Origin: Membranipora membranacea
Lineage: Eukaryota > Bryozoa > Gymnolaemata > Cheilostomatida > Membraniporidae
Direction: 5' to 3'
DNA length: 60,000 bases
NCBI GenBank assembly: GCA_914767715.1
Contig: OU612069.1
Span: 22,195,387-22,255,386, forward strand
This document shows, in pieces, positions 45,299-57,362 of the stretch. The stretch's first letter is position 1, and every line of letters starts with the position of its first letter. The position numbers and the translations under genes are program-made. Below the pieces are notes generated by a model. The model worked only from the letters and a program-made list of their open reading frames with translations, was not told the origin of the DNA and made no database searches.

Positions 45299-45834
45299 AG
45301 TATGATATTAAGTTTCAATTCTCTCACCATTCATAATGTCAGTCGCTCTGGATTTCAGGTCATCATATATTGCAGAAGGCGGGGACGCAATAATAAGCTG
45401 ATGCTAAAAATAGAAAGCTCTGCAAACCAGGGTTAATTTAAAAATGTAAGTGTTGTGTTCATCTAATAATCCTATCTACTGATAGGATGTTAATCCTGCT
45501 GTGTATATTAAACTCAACCTCAGTTTCATAATAAAATCCCGACACCTTAAAATTTAAACTATAATGTAAAATCATTAATATTTGTATTGATTATAAACTG
45601 GTACATCACCTCGTTGTTCAAAATGAGGTCATTGTTTTTAGATGGTTCATGTCATGTGATTTGTCCGCAATAACAATTGAAAAGCAAAAAAATTATGGAA
45701 CTTTGACTGTTTCTGGATGGTTCCTTTTATGTGATTTGTCTGTAAAAACAATTAAAAAAGCAAGTATTATTCAACTTGAATTGCTTTTTTAAGATGGGTC
45801 CTGCCAAGATGTGGGAAGGTATTTTACAAAGTCT

Positions 45835-46682
45835 GCAGGTGGTTTAGTGTATACTCGCTGGGGACGTACTTCGTGTCTGACAAATGCCAGATTGATTTAC
45901 AAAGGTATTTATAAGCTTTAATAAATTAATCTTATAGTATTCAAAAATAATCTGATGTTCAAAACAGCATCCATATCATCTTTTGATTATGAAAGATAGT
46001 TATTTAACAATGAATTGTCTTGAAACAGCCATCGAATGACAATTATTCAAATGTTTCGAGGGTTTGCTGCTGGTACAAATTATAATACAGCAGGAGGCGG
46101 GAGTAATTATCAGTGTATGCCACTTCACCCTGAGTATAACAGGTTCTCTTTTGGTCGGAAATATAATACACTCGGACATACCAATCCTGGAGCATAGGTA
46201 TTTTTTCAGACTATGTCCATGACAAGAGTGTGCCAGATGTTTCGCTCCAGGTACTGTGATGATGATCCCAGCTAAGCATTTATGTCCTTCAGGCTGAACT
46301 AAGGAGTATGAAGGTGAGTAAAGATCAAGTAACTAATGAGCGATCAGTCTATAACACGGCTAAAGATATTTAATTAATCTTCACCCTATTGAAGGACCAT
46401 CAAATATATTGAGACGCTTACGTGATTCTATGACCATATTCGTCAAGCAGTCTTTTTTTATTCCCTATAGGTTACTTGATGACCGCCCGGAACTATGCTG
46501 ACCATCATGCAAAGACATATGAATGTGTGGATGCTTCACCAGAGTATATCAATGGGCACAGTAATAATTCTGATGGTGCACTGTTTTATTTTGTTAAGCC
46601 TGATTGCGAAGGTCATGGTCGGTTATGCCACTGTCCTCTCTACATACCTGACAGGCAGTTAACATGTGTTGTCTGTTCGTAA
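45835..46682 (+). pseudogene. Short-chain collagen C4-like pseudogene
   Basis: Homologous to the intact gene at 52.3-54.7 kb. An exon at about 45835-45904 encodes GGLVYTRWGRTSC and LIYKG. The middle exon (46061-46313) starts correctly with GFAAGTNYNTAGGGSNYQC, but is 253 instead of 267 nt, shifts frame after FSFGRKYNT, and has the Trp codon of SGWT changed to TGA. The last exon (46471-46682, 212 nt) is fully open, ending PPYIPDR-like and LTCVVCS. No first exon is seen between it and the BEL element. The preserved terminal exon suggests recent decay. Confidence 0.88.
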
Positions 46683-46914
46683 CTGTTTCAACTTCTGTTT
46701 TACACAATGCCATGACATGAAAATGAATTGAAATCCCTAAGCAAAATCTAAGTATCCTAATGATTTTTTGTTTATCACCCGTGTCTGTGTACCATCTTGA
46801 AAAAACGTTGGCCACTTTCAATCATGTTCAGTTTGATGGATTTATCTAGTCGAATATATTACTTTGACTCTTTACTAGTTTGTAAATAGTTCTGTATTTG
46901 AAGAGTTAAATTGC

Positions 46915-46920
46915 AATAAA
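46915..46920 (+). terminator. Poly(A) signal of the collagen-C4-like pseudogene
   Basis: AATAAA in the context TTGCAATAAATCATAGTTTA, 233 bases past the stop. It matches the signal of the minus-strand paralogue. The 54.9-kb paralogue has GCAACAGATCATAATTTA at the same place, so the hexamer has been lost there. Confidence 0.65.
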
Positions 46921-47409
46921 TCATAGTTTATTTTGAAAATATTGTCACTGTATTTGGTTGTATCACAAGAATGTCTCTTGGTTCAAACTCCTTGGACTTG
47001 GAATTATTCCCAAAACAATCTATAACATGTTCCTCTTAAAAACTATTATTCAGTATTACTTACCCTTTGTCATACTGAAGTTCTTTGCCAATTAATAATC
47101 CTGCACTATTTTGGAAGTAAAATCTTAGTGAGCTTTTTTACAGATCATATGACTCATTTTGATCTAAGCATCATACCGATAGGATTAAAAAGTTTATCAA
47201 AGTTTACTATGATCTGACAGTTACTTTCTTTTTTGTGTGTGGATAACATGTAAGAATATATAACAAAGTTTTTCTGCGTCGGCAGTTTAGCAATACACTT
47301 TTGTTCTTATGATTAGACTAGTCATTCACCTTAGTATAATATCATCAAATGGTTGACTTTATGACAGTCCTACCATATTTTTAATTTCTAAACAAGCAAA
47401 GCTTGCATA
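46921..47409. repeat. Duplicated downstream flank, copy A
   Basis: Corresponds to 54.9-55.5 kb. Shared ordered words include AAGTTCT-TG-CAATTAA, AGTGAGC-TTT, ACTCATTT-GA-CTAA and CTAGTCATTCACCTT. It is part of a local tandem duplication with the collagen-C4-like genes. Confidence 0.6.
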
Positions 47410-47600
47410 TCAAACGTTGAGTGTCCCTTCAAAACAGGCTACGTTGTGTGGATTAAAACACAACACATATCTCCTTCAGGTGATAGTATACATCAAAGGT
47501 GATATTGATCAATTTCCTCGTTTATATTATGCCTCAAAACTTTCACCTTGGAACTATTGTTTTGGAAGAGGAAATCCTGAACTTTTGTTGCATCTAGATG
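47410..47600 (+). pseudogene. Exon-like block, copy A of three
   Basis: After a pyrimidine-rich acceptor (CTCCTTCAG) the frame reads GDIDQFPRLYYASKLSPWNY. Related blocks at 50.2 and 56.6 kb read GSIDQYPCLYYALRVFTLEL and a frameshifted version. Conservation of an acceptor-like site and the peptide across three copies suggests a real exon of a duplicated gene, or a transposase fragment. I do not recognise the family. Confidence 0.45.
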
Positions 47601-48760
47601 CCAGATCATGTGACATGTCATAGCAATCGAGGACGATTGCAACCAAGGGAGTGCAGATGTCACATCCACAGCAGCAAATAAGAGAATTGTCTATACCAAC
47701 ATCAGACACAATAAGAACATCCAATATCTTTGCCAGAATCATCATCAGTACACTCAAACCTAGACTTGAGGACACACAGTTACCAGCCAGTGCATCTCAC
47801 CGCGAATCAAGGACACGCAATTAAATTCAAATCTAAATTCTATTCTTAATACCGGTGCCACCCACTCTTGCGGCCGATCAATCCTGGATCAATCCACTCA
47901 TGCGGCCGATCAACACTGGATCAACCCACTCTTGTGGCCGATTCAACCCTCTTTTTGTGGCAATTGAGAAGTGTGTTTTATTCTTGTTTTTTTGCTTATT
48001 GACGTCAGCAGTTTTGTAATGTGTCTGGGTTTATAGTATTTAAGAACATTGTTGTCTATTGAAATTCTATGATCTGTTTGGCGACCCTCTGGTCGACAAG
48101 CAGCGCTCTTTGTTTGCAACTTCATTCTGGAGACAGGTCAGTTTTTAAACATGAAAGTTTTACAGGTTTTATCATAATATTTTCATTTATTGTACATTAG
48201 TGATATTTATAGGGAAATAGAATTCGCCTTATTATTTGATAATGGCACAGTAAAACACTTGGTTGGATTATTTATGTCATCAACTAATTTAGTTAAATGC
48301 ATTAAATTGAGCATGCATGGCATCATTAGCCAGAAAGAATAACTTGTTGAAATAAGACATGCATTGTTAAGCTGAATTGCGTTTGATGTTAAACTTGATA
48401 AGAGTTAAAAGGCATGCTCTTGAGTCAAGTTTTTGATCTCAAATCAAATGAGATCGCATGTAATTAAGTCAGTGTCACATAGGGAGAATCATCATACCGA
48501 GCTCGTAGAGCACAGATCTCAGTAGCTGAGAGTGAATGTGGTGACTCCATAACCCGGAATCCCACACTTTTACTAGGATGGGTTCTCTTGGCGACAAAGG
48601 AACATGACATACGCTCAAGTGATCGGCCTTGTGATGTTGATGGTAATCTTGGAAGAGAACAATCGACTTCAGGAATCATGCATTTGTAATCAGGAAACGC
48701 TAGGATTCATCAAGGCTATGTTTCGAGTCTGAGCTATCTGCTTGTATCTCAGATGCATAA
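47601..48760. other. Unassigned spacer
   Basis: Includes a short tandem repeat of CCACTC(T/A)TG(C/T)GGCCGATCAA at about 47860-47945. No gene is recognised. Confidence 0.4.
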
Positions 48761-48769
48761 AATCAAGCA

Positions 48770-49185
48770 ATGTTGAGTGATAATCGGGTCGCAATAGGTA
48801 ATAATTGTATTTTGGAACTAGATTTCTTAAGGGGCCAAGTTTTATTAGTACATGGATATTAACTCTAATCAGACTTCAATGTACCTATGTACCTATGTGC
48901 ATTTGCAAAAGTCTAGATTAATCTGTCAATCACCTGTGTGGCTCCGTCATTATTGAGCAGTTTTTCAATAGCAGTGACTAGTTTGTCAAGCTGCATACCA
49001 TGGTAATTATTTGGTAGTGGATGATTTGAATGATTTGCATATTCAGATTTCAGTTCCAGTGAATGATGATCCATAGACAATTTGACATTTTGTACCAGAT
49101 CTGAGAATAATAAGATCCCCCCCCCCATGTGTACCTTCTGCTGAAGGTCATTGATCACAGAGTCACAGAGGATTATCACCATTAT
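48770..49185 (-). pseudogene. Duplicated block with a 89-codon minus-strand frame
   Basis: The frame 48913-49182 (minus) encodes LVQNVKLSMDHHSLELKSEY and then QLDKLVTAIEKLLNN. A paralogous block at about 59476-59820 retains the same order of words (GATTTGAATGAT-TGCATATTCA, ACATTTTGTA-CAGAT-TGAGAATAA), but its frame is broken. It could be an exon of an unknown gene. No family is recognised and splice sites are not obvious. Confidence 0.4.
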
Positions 49186-49296
49186 AACCTGAATTGCATT
49201 GCTTGATGTTGTGGCACAGCATCAATGCAACACCATGTGAATTAGATCTTACATTAGATAGCAATATTAAGGTTATACTGCATGACAAGGAGATTG

Positions 49297-49558
49297 TAAT
49301 AGTCTAAACACACTTGAGAGGGTGCAACCTCAGCAGATCCTCAATTAGGTATTTATGTACACATCAATCCTCTGAGGATCAGCTGAGGCTTATATGTTAG
49401 TAATGTGATATCATGCAAACAGCTCTGCACTTTGAGGTTGCAACCACTGATCAAACCTCTGAGGATCAGCTGAGGCTGTTGTCAGCATATATATGTTAAC
49501 AATGGTGACGTTGTGCAAACCTCTGAGGCTGCAACCTCTAAGTGTGTTCGGACCATTA
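49297..49558. mobile_element. About 262-bp MITE with 24-bp imperfect inverted ends
   Basis: The left end TAATAGTCTAAACACACTTGAGAG mirrors the right end, read on minus as TAATGGTCCGAACACACTTAGAGG. The interior has repeats of CCTCTGAGGATCAGCTGAGGCT and GCAACCTC. No coding frame is present and the target duplication is not resolved. Confidence 0.65.
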
Positions 49559-50204
49559 GCCTTCCTTCCTTATCTGTACAAAACATTTTGATAACATAGA
49601 TCATAGATTAATCAACTTATTACTGGTACTGACTCTACTGTGACGTTTTTTTTACACCCAATTGACATGAATAACTTGCCCTAGCAATTATAATAAACTA
49701 CAATGTCTGAGAGTTTATTAGAATGAATATCAATCATCAGTCTTCATGAGAGAATGGGCTCCATCAATATGAGAAAGAGGCACCACTTAAGAGAATGTGA
49801 GTGTGCTGCATCATGATACAGAAGAGGATCTGCCAAGAGAGAGAAAAATGTGACACAGTCAGATCACTTGTATCCTAACTAAGTGCTACATAATTTATTG
49901 GAAGATAGTAAATGATTATCAACTGTACGGTGGATTGATCATAGACTCAGTGGCGACGTTGTATCGACATTGAATTGCCTGGTAGCAATGGGCTTATCAT
50001 TGATTTTCAGTTCAATCTTAAACAGGTTTTTGGTAAGACGCTGTAGCATTTAAATTGCTCTCGATTGACTGTCAGATTCATTGGAAATTGATTTTGTCGT
50101 AGCATATAAAGCTCGCTTACTTTAAAAACAGTGACACCAGGATACAACCAATGTTATATTTCTGCACAAAATAAGGCTCAAATACCATAGATAGGACGTA
50201 GCAT

Positions 50205-50420
50205 GTCAGTTTCAAACAGGCTAGTTGTGAATTGAAATACAACTCCATTCCCCTTCAGACAATAGAGTGCCTTAAAGGGTCTATTGATCAGTACCCTTGT
50301 TTATATTATGCCTTGAGAGTTTTCACCTTGGAACTGCTGTTCAGGTATAGGAAAGCCTTTGATGAAACTTTTAATCATAGAAGAGAATATTCAATCTTGG
50401 AAATCATCTGTTTTTGATAA
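50205..50420 (+). pseudogene. Exon-like block, copy B of three
   Basis: Between CCCCTTCAG and the donor-like TTCAG|GTATAGG lies an 87-nt open stretch encoding TIECLKG then SIDQYPCLYYALRVFTLEL. The upstream flank TTTCAAACAGGCTAGTT is shared with the 56.6-kb copy. This copy is the best preserved. No family is recognised. Confidence 0.45.
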
Positions 50421-50429
50421 GGAAAAAAT

Positions 50430-52349
50430 ACAAATTGTTACGGCTGTCCCCTTAGATAATATTATGTCCACTACTTTTGCCTAAAACCCACCAATGCTAA
50501 ATGACCATGGGAGCATGCTAGGGTAGTATCAACTGCCAAACTTTATTTTAGTTTTAGTAGAACAAGGAAAGCGGTTCAAGTCAGATGTTAGTTGCGGACT
50601 TAAGGTCAGTTCAATCGAGTAAAAGTCCGAATTCATTGCAACGCTGATAACTCTGCATGTACGGTGGATGGTACACTGCATTAGGTTTTAAAACCATTGT
50701 GGTCTGACTATCAATTTTCAAATATCCACCATGAATTGTATCCCATCGACCTGAGGGGTGTGAAGGATGCCAAGCTACTGCCTATTCTCCTCTTTTCATT
50801 TGGTGGAGATTGAGGCACTCTTGACAAATATGTATGGATAATCCTCAATTTAACAGATGTTATTAAGTAAAGATAACCAAACTACTCAGCGAAGTAGACT
50901 GAGTAGGAATAATGCCTTCAATACTCAAATTAAAGAATTCTCTTCTCGGTCAGGTGCAAACTCAAAGTGAGCCTGAGTTGGATTTAGAACAAAGCTGACA
51001 TATGGTTTTAGCCAGTCCTACATATGGGAGTCAGACAGAGCAGGATAGGAGCTCACAGTCAGCTCGCTTGGTCAAGTGTAGAGAAATGAAATGAGTGTGT
51101 GATGCCTGATGTGATCCATTTGGGTAGTGTTACACGGCAAATGAGGAGGGTCACGTGACAATTGCAATATTGCACCGATGCTAATCAGTAGATTGCAAAG
51201 AGAGAGAGAGAGTCCTTTGAGAACTATGATATTGATTCCTGTCCATTGGTGATCAAGTCATAACCCTTAACACACACTCAAAACCGAACCATTTTTGTTA
51301 GAATACTAAATTGGATCATTTTTAAGATCTTTTTAGATGCCATCACGTTAATTCAATTCATCCGTGCAATGTCATAGAATTTTGTCAGCTGAACTTTATT
51401 GATTGAAGGCACACCTCTTCTCTTGAGAACAATAAAAGATAAACTAGATACCAGGAGTTGATTGGTGCCCAAAACATAAAATTAAGAAAATGTCATCATT
51501 CTAATTGCTATCCCAAAGATGGATGACCAGTAGTACAAAAAGAATTAATGGATGGATGAACAACGGGGGGGGGGGGGGGGGGGCATAGGGACAAAATTTG
51601 ATAGGGACAAAAACTGGCACATTTAACAATGATCAATGTTGTTTTTTCCATGCTATTATGTATTTCGTATTTTTTAGGCTAATTGTATGATCTCAGTCTA
51701 ATATCCCTTTCAGAACCTTTCACTTTTTCATCCAATAATATTTCAACACCTCAGCTTACCCAGTCATATTCAACGTTATCACTTCTAATTATAAAAGCCA
51801 AGATCACTGAGCTTCAATACGACTTCTAGACGATACATCTACTAACAAGTCAACTGAATTGATACTGAAGAATTAGAAATGGGGAGATTGAGGTAAGAAA
51901 GAAATCTGTTTACTGAAAACTTCTTGTGTACAGGAAAAGATCTTAATGGCCTACTATTGTGTATACATACTTTCAATTCATTTTCTGTTATCTATATAAT
52001 TTTAACAAAATAAAACATTCCTCAAGGAACCTTGGAGAGCAAATGCAACTATCTATAGTTCTGTCTGTATTTAACTGTCTGAATCTATCTATCAACTATG
52101 CAAAGATGTATACCAACAAATAAAACAGCTAACCACACAATTATTCTTTATTTTCTTTTTTTACCCATTTATTTATTTCTTCAATAATTAAAAAATTAAA
52201 CTCATGCATAACGATGCGTACATCAATATCAATTAGGCCTATACGCAATATATGGAAGAACGTGCGGGGAATTAGTTGTCAACCCTTAAAAGTGATACAA
52301 TCATACAATGCGAGAAGTTGGATAAATATTCAATGTCAATCATTTTAGA
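50430..52349. other. 1.9-kb region upstream of the collagen-C4-like gene
   Basis: Probably contains its promoter, though no TATA box or other element could be assigned with confidence. It includes the G19 tract at 51565-51583 and an (AG)n tract at about 51200. Confidence 0.4.
51565..51583. repeat. G19 homopolymer
   Basis: Nineteen consecutive G residues, about 770 bases upstream of the start codon of the collagen-C4-like gene. Able in principle to form a G-quadruplex. Its length is uncertain in any assembly. Confidence 0.9.
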
Positions 52350-52556
52350 ATGCTTTCATTTAAAAGGTGCTGGCAGGTTGTCATTGTCGCCGCTGCTGTT
52401 TACGGTTTCAGCTCTGCTTCATCAGACCTTGAAAAGAAAGTTGAAACTCTACAGGAAATGATCTTGGAGCAAAAGTTGGCTATGAGTCAACAGCTAGAGG
52501 CAAACCAGAAACAGGAGACAATGATTCAAGATCAGCAGGGGATGATAAATAATCTT
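52350..52556 (+). CDS. Collagen-C4-like exon 1 (signal peptide and coiled coil)
   Basis: 207 nt from ATG to AATCTT|GTAAGT. The hydrophobic core VVIVAAAVYGFSSAS is followed by heptad-patterned, Gln/Glu-rich helices. A relict paralogous exon lies at 57.36 kb, which supports this exon being real. Confidence 0.85.
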
Positions 52557-54669
52557 GTAAGTGAACATGATACATACAGCTGCTCATTAAAAGCTGTGAA
52601 CTTAATAAGTTTTGGCCGTCCACAAACTGATTTGCTTCCACTGATTTGGGCGTTTTTCGTTGGTTTTTTGATGTAGGTAGAGAAAATTAAATACACTTTG
52701 ATTAGAAACTCAGCTTAGCTTCCTATGACAAGTGGCAACATCAAGTTGCTAAAATTATATTGTGCAAAGGAGCATGGGCTTGGGTAAAGCTTGGCATTTT
52801 CCTTAGTTTAGGTTTAGTTAGGCTAGCTATGACTATCATGTGTATTTTACCATAATTTCTTGTTTGATTCACAATAACCGCCTCTATTTCTGTTCAATAT
52901 CTGCTAGTTTTATATATAATCTTTATTACTGAACCAATGATCATCTTCTAAAAATTAGAGGCGACCTTTAGAGGTTTCATCACAATATAAGTAAGGAAGG
53001 CAACCTGGGCATGAAAATAAAAACAGAAAAAAATTAATTCTTAGACTTTATAATTTACACATCCGGCATTGCTGTAACACATGAGTAATGTGTTGCCTCT
53101 CAATTCAGTTCGTGAGCTGGTGTTGAGGCGCGTTGTATGTCTACTAGGTCTGCGAACACTCGGTTGAGGTAGTAAATGATGCAGGCAGTGCCCAGGTGTC
53201 TTGATCTTGTCGATGTGTTGATGGCACATAGAGTCAATATATTCGTCTAGTGGTATGATGTTTAGCAGGGCTGTCCTTTCACTATACACTTTTAAGTAAT
53301 CGTGTGTGCTATTTATCAACTGTATGTATTACAGGTCAAAGATACTAAGAGGATAAAGAGGTCATCTGTTGATAGCCCCAGTGGTTCCGTTTACACCCGA
53401 TGGGGTCGTACCTCGTGCCCAACAAATGAAAGATTGATTTACGCAGGTATGAGTTTCAAGACGGATATTGTTACACTAGATATTGACTCCTATTTACACC
53501 TTTGCACTTCCATACAATCTTTGGAATGTGAGGATCTGATGATAACTTAGACTTAATAGTTGAAGCTTAAGTGAGTAGCATCGGTTATTGAGCATAATTC
53601 AGGTTTTTTGTTCATAGCAAGATTAATTCTGATAAGAGTATGAGTTTAAAAATTGCTTAACAATCAGCAGCAGCTTGTTTTCAGCTCGATGTTATTCATT
53701 ATTCAAATAATTATTTTCCCTCAAACTCTTTACGACAAGCTGCTAAAACTATTGTCTTTGTCAAACTCAGAATCCATACAAAATTGATTGAGTTATCAAC
53801 AACAAACCTGGTATATGACCAGCAAGTCAATGGTAACACAAATGCTACTACACTTCCAATGTCGTCACGTCTCACCAAAATAAATGCCTCAGTGCCTCAA
53901 TGCTAAGCTCCATCTAATGTCCTGTCTAGGTTTATTATTAAGTCTATAAATGTTAATTGTAGTATAATTTTATGATCAATGTTATGATTAATCCTTTAGG
54001 CTTTGCTGCTGGTACAAATTATAACACTGCGGGAGGCGGGAGTAATTATCAGTGTATGCCTCTCTACCCTGAGTATAACAGATTCTCTCCTGGTGGGATG
54101 CATTCCGTACTGTCTGGAGCAGAATACCAATCATGGACCGATGGTATATTTCCAGACCATGCCCATGACAAGAATGTGCCCTGTGCAAGATGTTACACTC
54201 CAGGTACTGCGATGATGATCCCGGCTAAGCGTTCATGCCCTTCAGGCTGGACTAAGGAGTATGAGGGTGTGTATAAAATAAGTGTATGTGTTTAATGCTA
54301 TGCACAGCCTTGTTATTATTGTATTATGATATAAATGCAAAACATACAATCAGGCCTGTAACTCATATCATTAGGTATTGAAAAATAGAGAGACAATCAT
54401 ATGTGATATGAGGTCAATGTCAAAACTTTGTCAAGCATGTTTTGTATTTCTTTCTAGGTTACTTGATGACCGCCTACACCCATCCGGACCGACATCCTAA
54501 GACTTATGAATGTGTGGACGCTTCACCAGAGTATATAAATGGGCATAGTGATAATTCTGATGGTGCCCTGTTTTTTTTTGTTAAGCCTGATTGCGTAGGT
54601 CATGGTCGGTTAGGCCACTGTCCTCCTTACATACCAGACAGGCAGTTAACATGTGTTGTTTGTTCCTAA
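52350..54669 (+). CDS. Secreted short-chain collagen C4-like protein, four exons
   Basis: Exons 52350-52556, 53335-53446, 54000-54266 and 54458-54669 join in frame (phases 0, 1, 1) to 798 nt, 265 residues. Residues 1 to about 24 are a signal peptide. Residues about 26-69 form a coiled coil (DLEKKVETLQEMILEQK) likely to oligomerise the protein. RIKR (75-78) is a proprotein-convertase consensus. Residues about 84-265 are the ten-cysteine domain seen in sponge short-chain collagen C4 and related invertebrate proteins: GSVYTRWGRTSCP, GFAAGTNYNT, NYQCMPLYPEY, VPCARC, SCPSGWTKEYEG, YECVDASPEYING, LTCVVCS. No Gly-X-Y collagen repeats are present, so only the C-terminal module is shared with collagen. 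The exon 3 donor is GTGTGT, weaker than GTGAGT in paralogues. Its extracellular role is inferred. Confidence 0.9.
53335..53446 (+). CDS. Collagen-C4-like exon 2
   Basis: 112 nt from TGTATTACAG|GTCAAAG to TACGCAG|GTATGAG. Carries the RIKR site and the GSVYTRWGRTSCP start of the cysteine-rich domain. Confidence 0.88.
54000..54266 (+). CDS. Collagen-C4-like exon 3
   Basis: 267 nt, from AATCCTTTAG|GCTTTGC to TATGAGG|GTGTGT. Same length and phases as the minus-strand paralogue. If the weak donor is skipped, the frame continues about 11 codons to a stop at 54293-54295. Confidence 0.88.
54458..54669 (+). CDS. Collagen-C4-like exon 4
   Basis: 212 nt after TTCTTTCTAG, ending in the TAA at 54667-54669. 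Contains five of the ten cysteines. Confidence 0.9.
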
Positions 54670-56614
54670 TTCATTCATCAGGCTTATGCGTAAGACATCA
54701 TCTTGTATCACAAGATAGTTTGATATCCTTTATCAAAAATCTAATTAAGATAATTATTATTTTCTTGTGTTACAAAAATTGAATTACTTTTTTCACAAAG
54801 ATGTCTGCCACTTTCAATCTTGTTCAGTTTGATGGATTAACCTAGTTACACATAATGCTTTGATGTAAAATTCTACAAGTTTATAAGTTGTTCAAATATT
54901 TTGAATAGTCTAAATGCAACAGATCATAATTTATCATGGAAATATTGTAGTTGCATTTCACTCAAGTTACTGTGCGACAAGCTGTCTATCTGCACATGCA
55001 TGATATGACAAGTAACTGCTCTTATATAAATTTGTCATCATATCCAAGTTCTGTGCTAATTAAACCGATGCCATTGATAAGAGAAAAAAAGAGCAATAGT
55101 GCAATATATAGTGAGCCTTTGTGACAGCTTGTATCACTCATTTGGAGCTAACAATGATACAGAGAGGATATAAGAGATGTTCTGTAATTTCACATTATGA
55201 AGTTCATATATCACATGTTGTTTTTCCTTAATCAAAGTCAACTCCGCTGACAGTGTAGCCGCTGTTTGATAGGAGCAGCCATTATCGCTAAATGGAATCC
55301 TTTGAATGAATTGAGTCTCTGTGTGAGGCTACTAATGACAAAGTGCAGGCCTTTGAGTCTTGTCAAGAAAATATGGTGAGACTCCTGTGTCTGCAGACTA
55401 GCAGTACACATCAGTACCATTGAGTCCGGCCTAGTCATTCACCTTTACATGATTTCATCACTCATATAAGAATATGAAACATTCGAATTATATGAGTCAT
55501 TAAATTTGTAACCTTTGTCATAGTTGCAGTTCAGCGTTAATGGCAGCCATTAAATGTACGCCTCCTAAGTTGGGCTACAACCAGTGATAGAATTTAGGGG
55601 GGTGCAAGGGGATGGTGTCCCCCTTCCCATTAAGCAGTGGTGTTGTGATACCAAAATCCTTACCCCCAACTATCCTCAGACTCTGACTACGTATTGAGAC
55701 ATGTAACGCGGAGCATCGCAACTCGCAGCTCTAGATATAATGTTACCTGTTTTTAATGTGTCCCCCTTCCAAATAAGCTGTGGATTTTCATTTGTAATCA
55801 CAACAGGGCTCTGGCTAGGTGGCCCCCTGGACTCCTTGCCTGGTTGGCATCTCCCAACATCATATTTATCACTGGCTACAAATATTATAGCTCTAGAATT
55901 TTTTACTGTTGTCTCCACGTCAATGTCAACACATATTTGTGGAACATAGCTGTTCCTAGCATCAGATAAATTTGATAGATTTCATGGTGTCGCACCCGTG
56001 ATTCAGTTGCCTCATAAGAGCTACGTATTACTCTTCCAAATCTTATTTGATTCCTCAGACCATATTTTTCTGTCCCTGTTTAGAGATTCATCATAATCAT
56101 CATATTCGTCGAAAACAAAGGAGTAGACACTATATATATATACATATATGTATGTTATTGTTTGATGAATGGACTCAAAAATGTCATTTTACTGACAAAG
56201 TGAGGTGTACTTAATAGTTTGTTTTGTAACAGTACTGAATCATCTTGTGGCAATGGCTTTATTGTAAATTTGCGGTTCAAACGCAAAGAAGACATTGATG
56301 GGAATCCAGTTGTGTTTGAAAATTACTCAATAGTGTCCTGCAACTAAACGTCATGTGAAGGTTTTAATTAATTGCTAACAGCTATCTCTAGTGAACTTCT
56401 CTATTTCCATGTGCTTCGTCTCTTAGCCTTCTATTTGTAAGAATCTGAGAATTGGAAAAAGATCCAAATCCCTCTAATAAAGATCCATATCCTCAAACTG
56501 AGAAATAATGCTATAGGTTTTAACCAAATATATTGTTGTAGCACATTCAAGTTCCATCTGGGTTAGGAGCAATCATAAACATAAGGCTCACATATCATAG
56601 GTCGCTTGTCAATT
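54670..56614. other. Downstream flank, partly duplicated
   Basis: 54.9-55.5 kb matches the flank of the pseudogene at 46.9-47.4 kb in order and spacing. The rest holds nothing recognised apart from a short TATATA tract near 56133. Confidence 0.45.
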
Positions 56615-56800
56615 TCAAACAGGCTTAGTTTTGTACTGAAATTCAACACATTTCTCCTTCAGACAATAGCATGGGCCAAAAGTGAATTGACCAGTATCCT
56701 TGTCTATATCGTGCCTTGAGAGTTTTAACCTCGGTACTACTGTTTGGGAGTAGGAAAGCCGTATGTTTGCAAGGCTATGTTCTCCTGAAGATATAAGAGC
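56615..56800 (+). pseudogene. Exon-like block, copy C of three
   Basis: After TTTCTCCTTCAG the sequence ACAATAGCATGGGCCAAAAGTG matches copy B (50.2 kb). Single-base changes shift or stop the frame, although GACCAGTATCCTTGTCTATAT-GTGCCTTGAGAGTTTT is retained. It is a decayed duplicate. Confidence 0.5.
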
Positions 56801-57362
56801 GCTTGGAAAGCTCTTGTGATCCCTCACTTATGGACAATGTGTTAATGTTGATCTTTGAAGGACTTTTAGACAATATCCATTGTGATTGTGATGACAAGGC
56901 AGTGCGTAAAGCTGTTCAAACACCACCTTGTCATGTCCCTTTACCTAGGCCTAAAGTCAAGCAGATTTATGGGACCAAATTGAGGAAGAATTAAAGGCCA
57001 GGTTTCAGTAGAACAAGGTAAGTCGCCTAAGTCTGACATCAAGAAACCTTAAATCATTAGGTAAATGTCTGAATTATCCTATGACACTTTATGGAGTATG
57101 CACAACTATAGGCTAATCATAATGGTAGATAATTCTAAGAGATTGTTGATGAGTCAACATTGAAGGTTGCGAGGTTGAGCTCCACTTGAATTATATAGAT
57201 CTCAATCTTGATATCCAATATCGGGTTGTTGTTACACAATATAAACCAATGACATATCAACAACTCAGCTCACCTTGTTTTTAAAGTTTGTTCCCCTATA
57301 AGCTTTATAATCCACTTTTCAAGGTTTCTAGGAAGCGTTGAGTAAGATAATATAAAACTATA

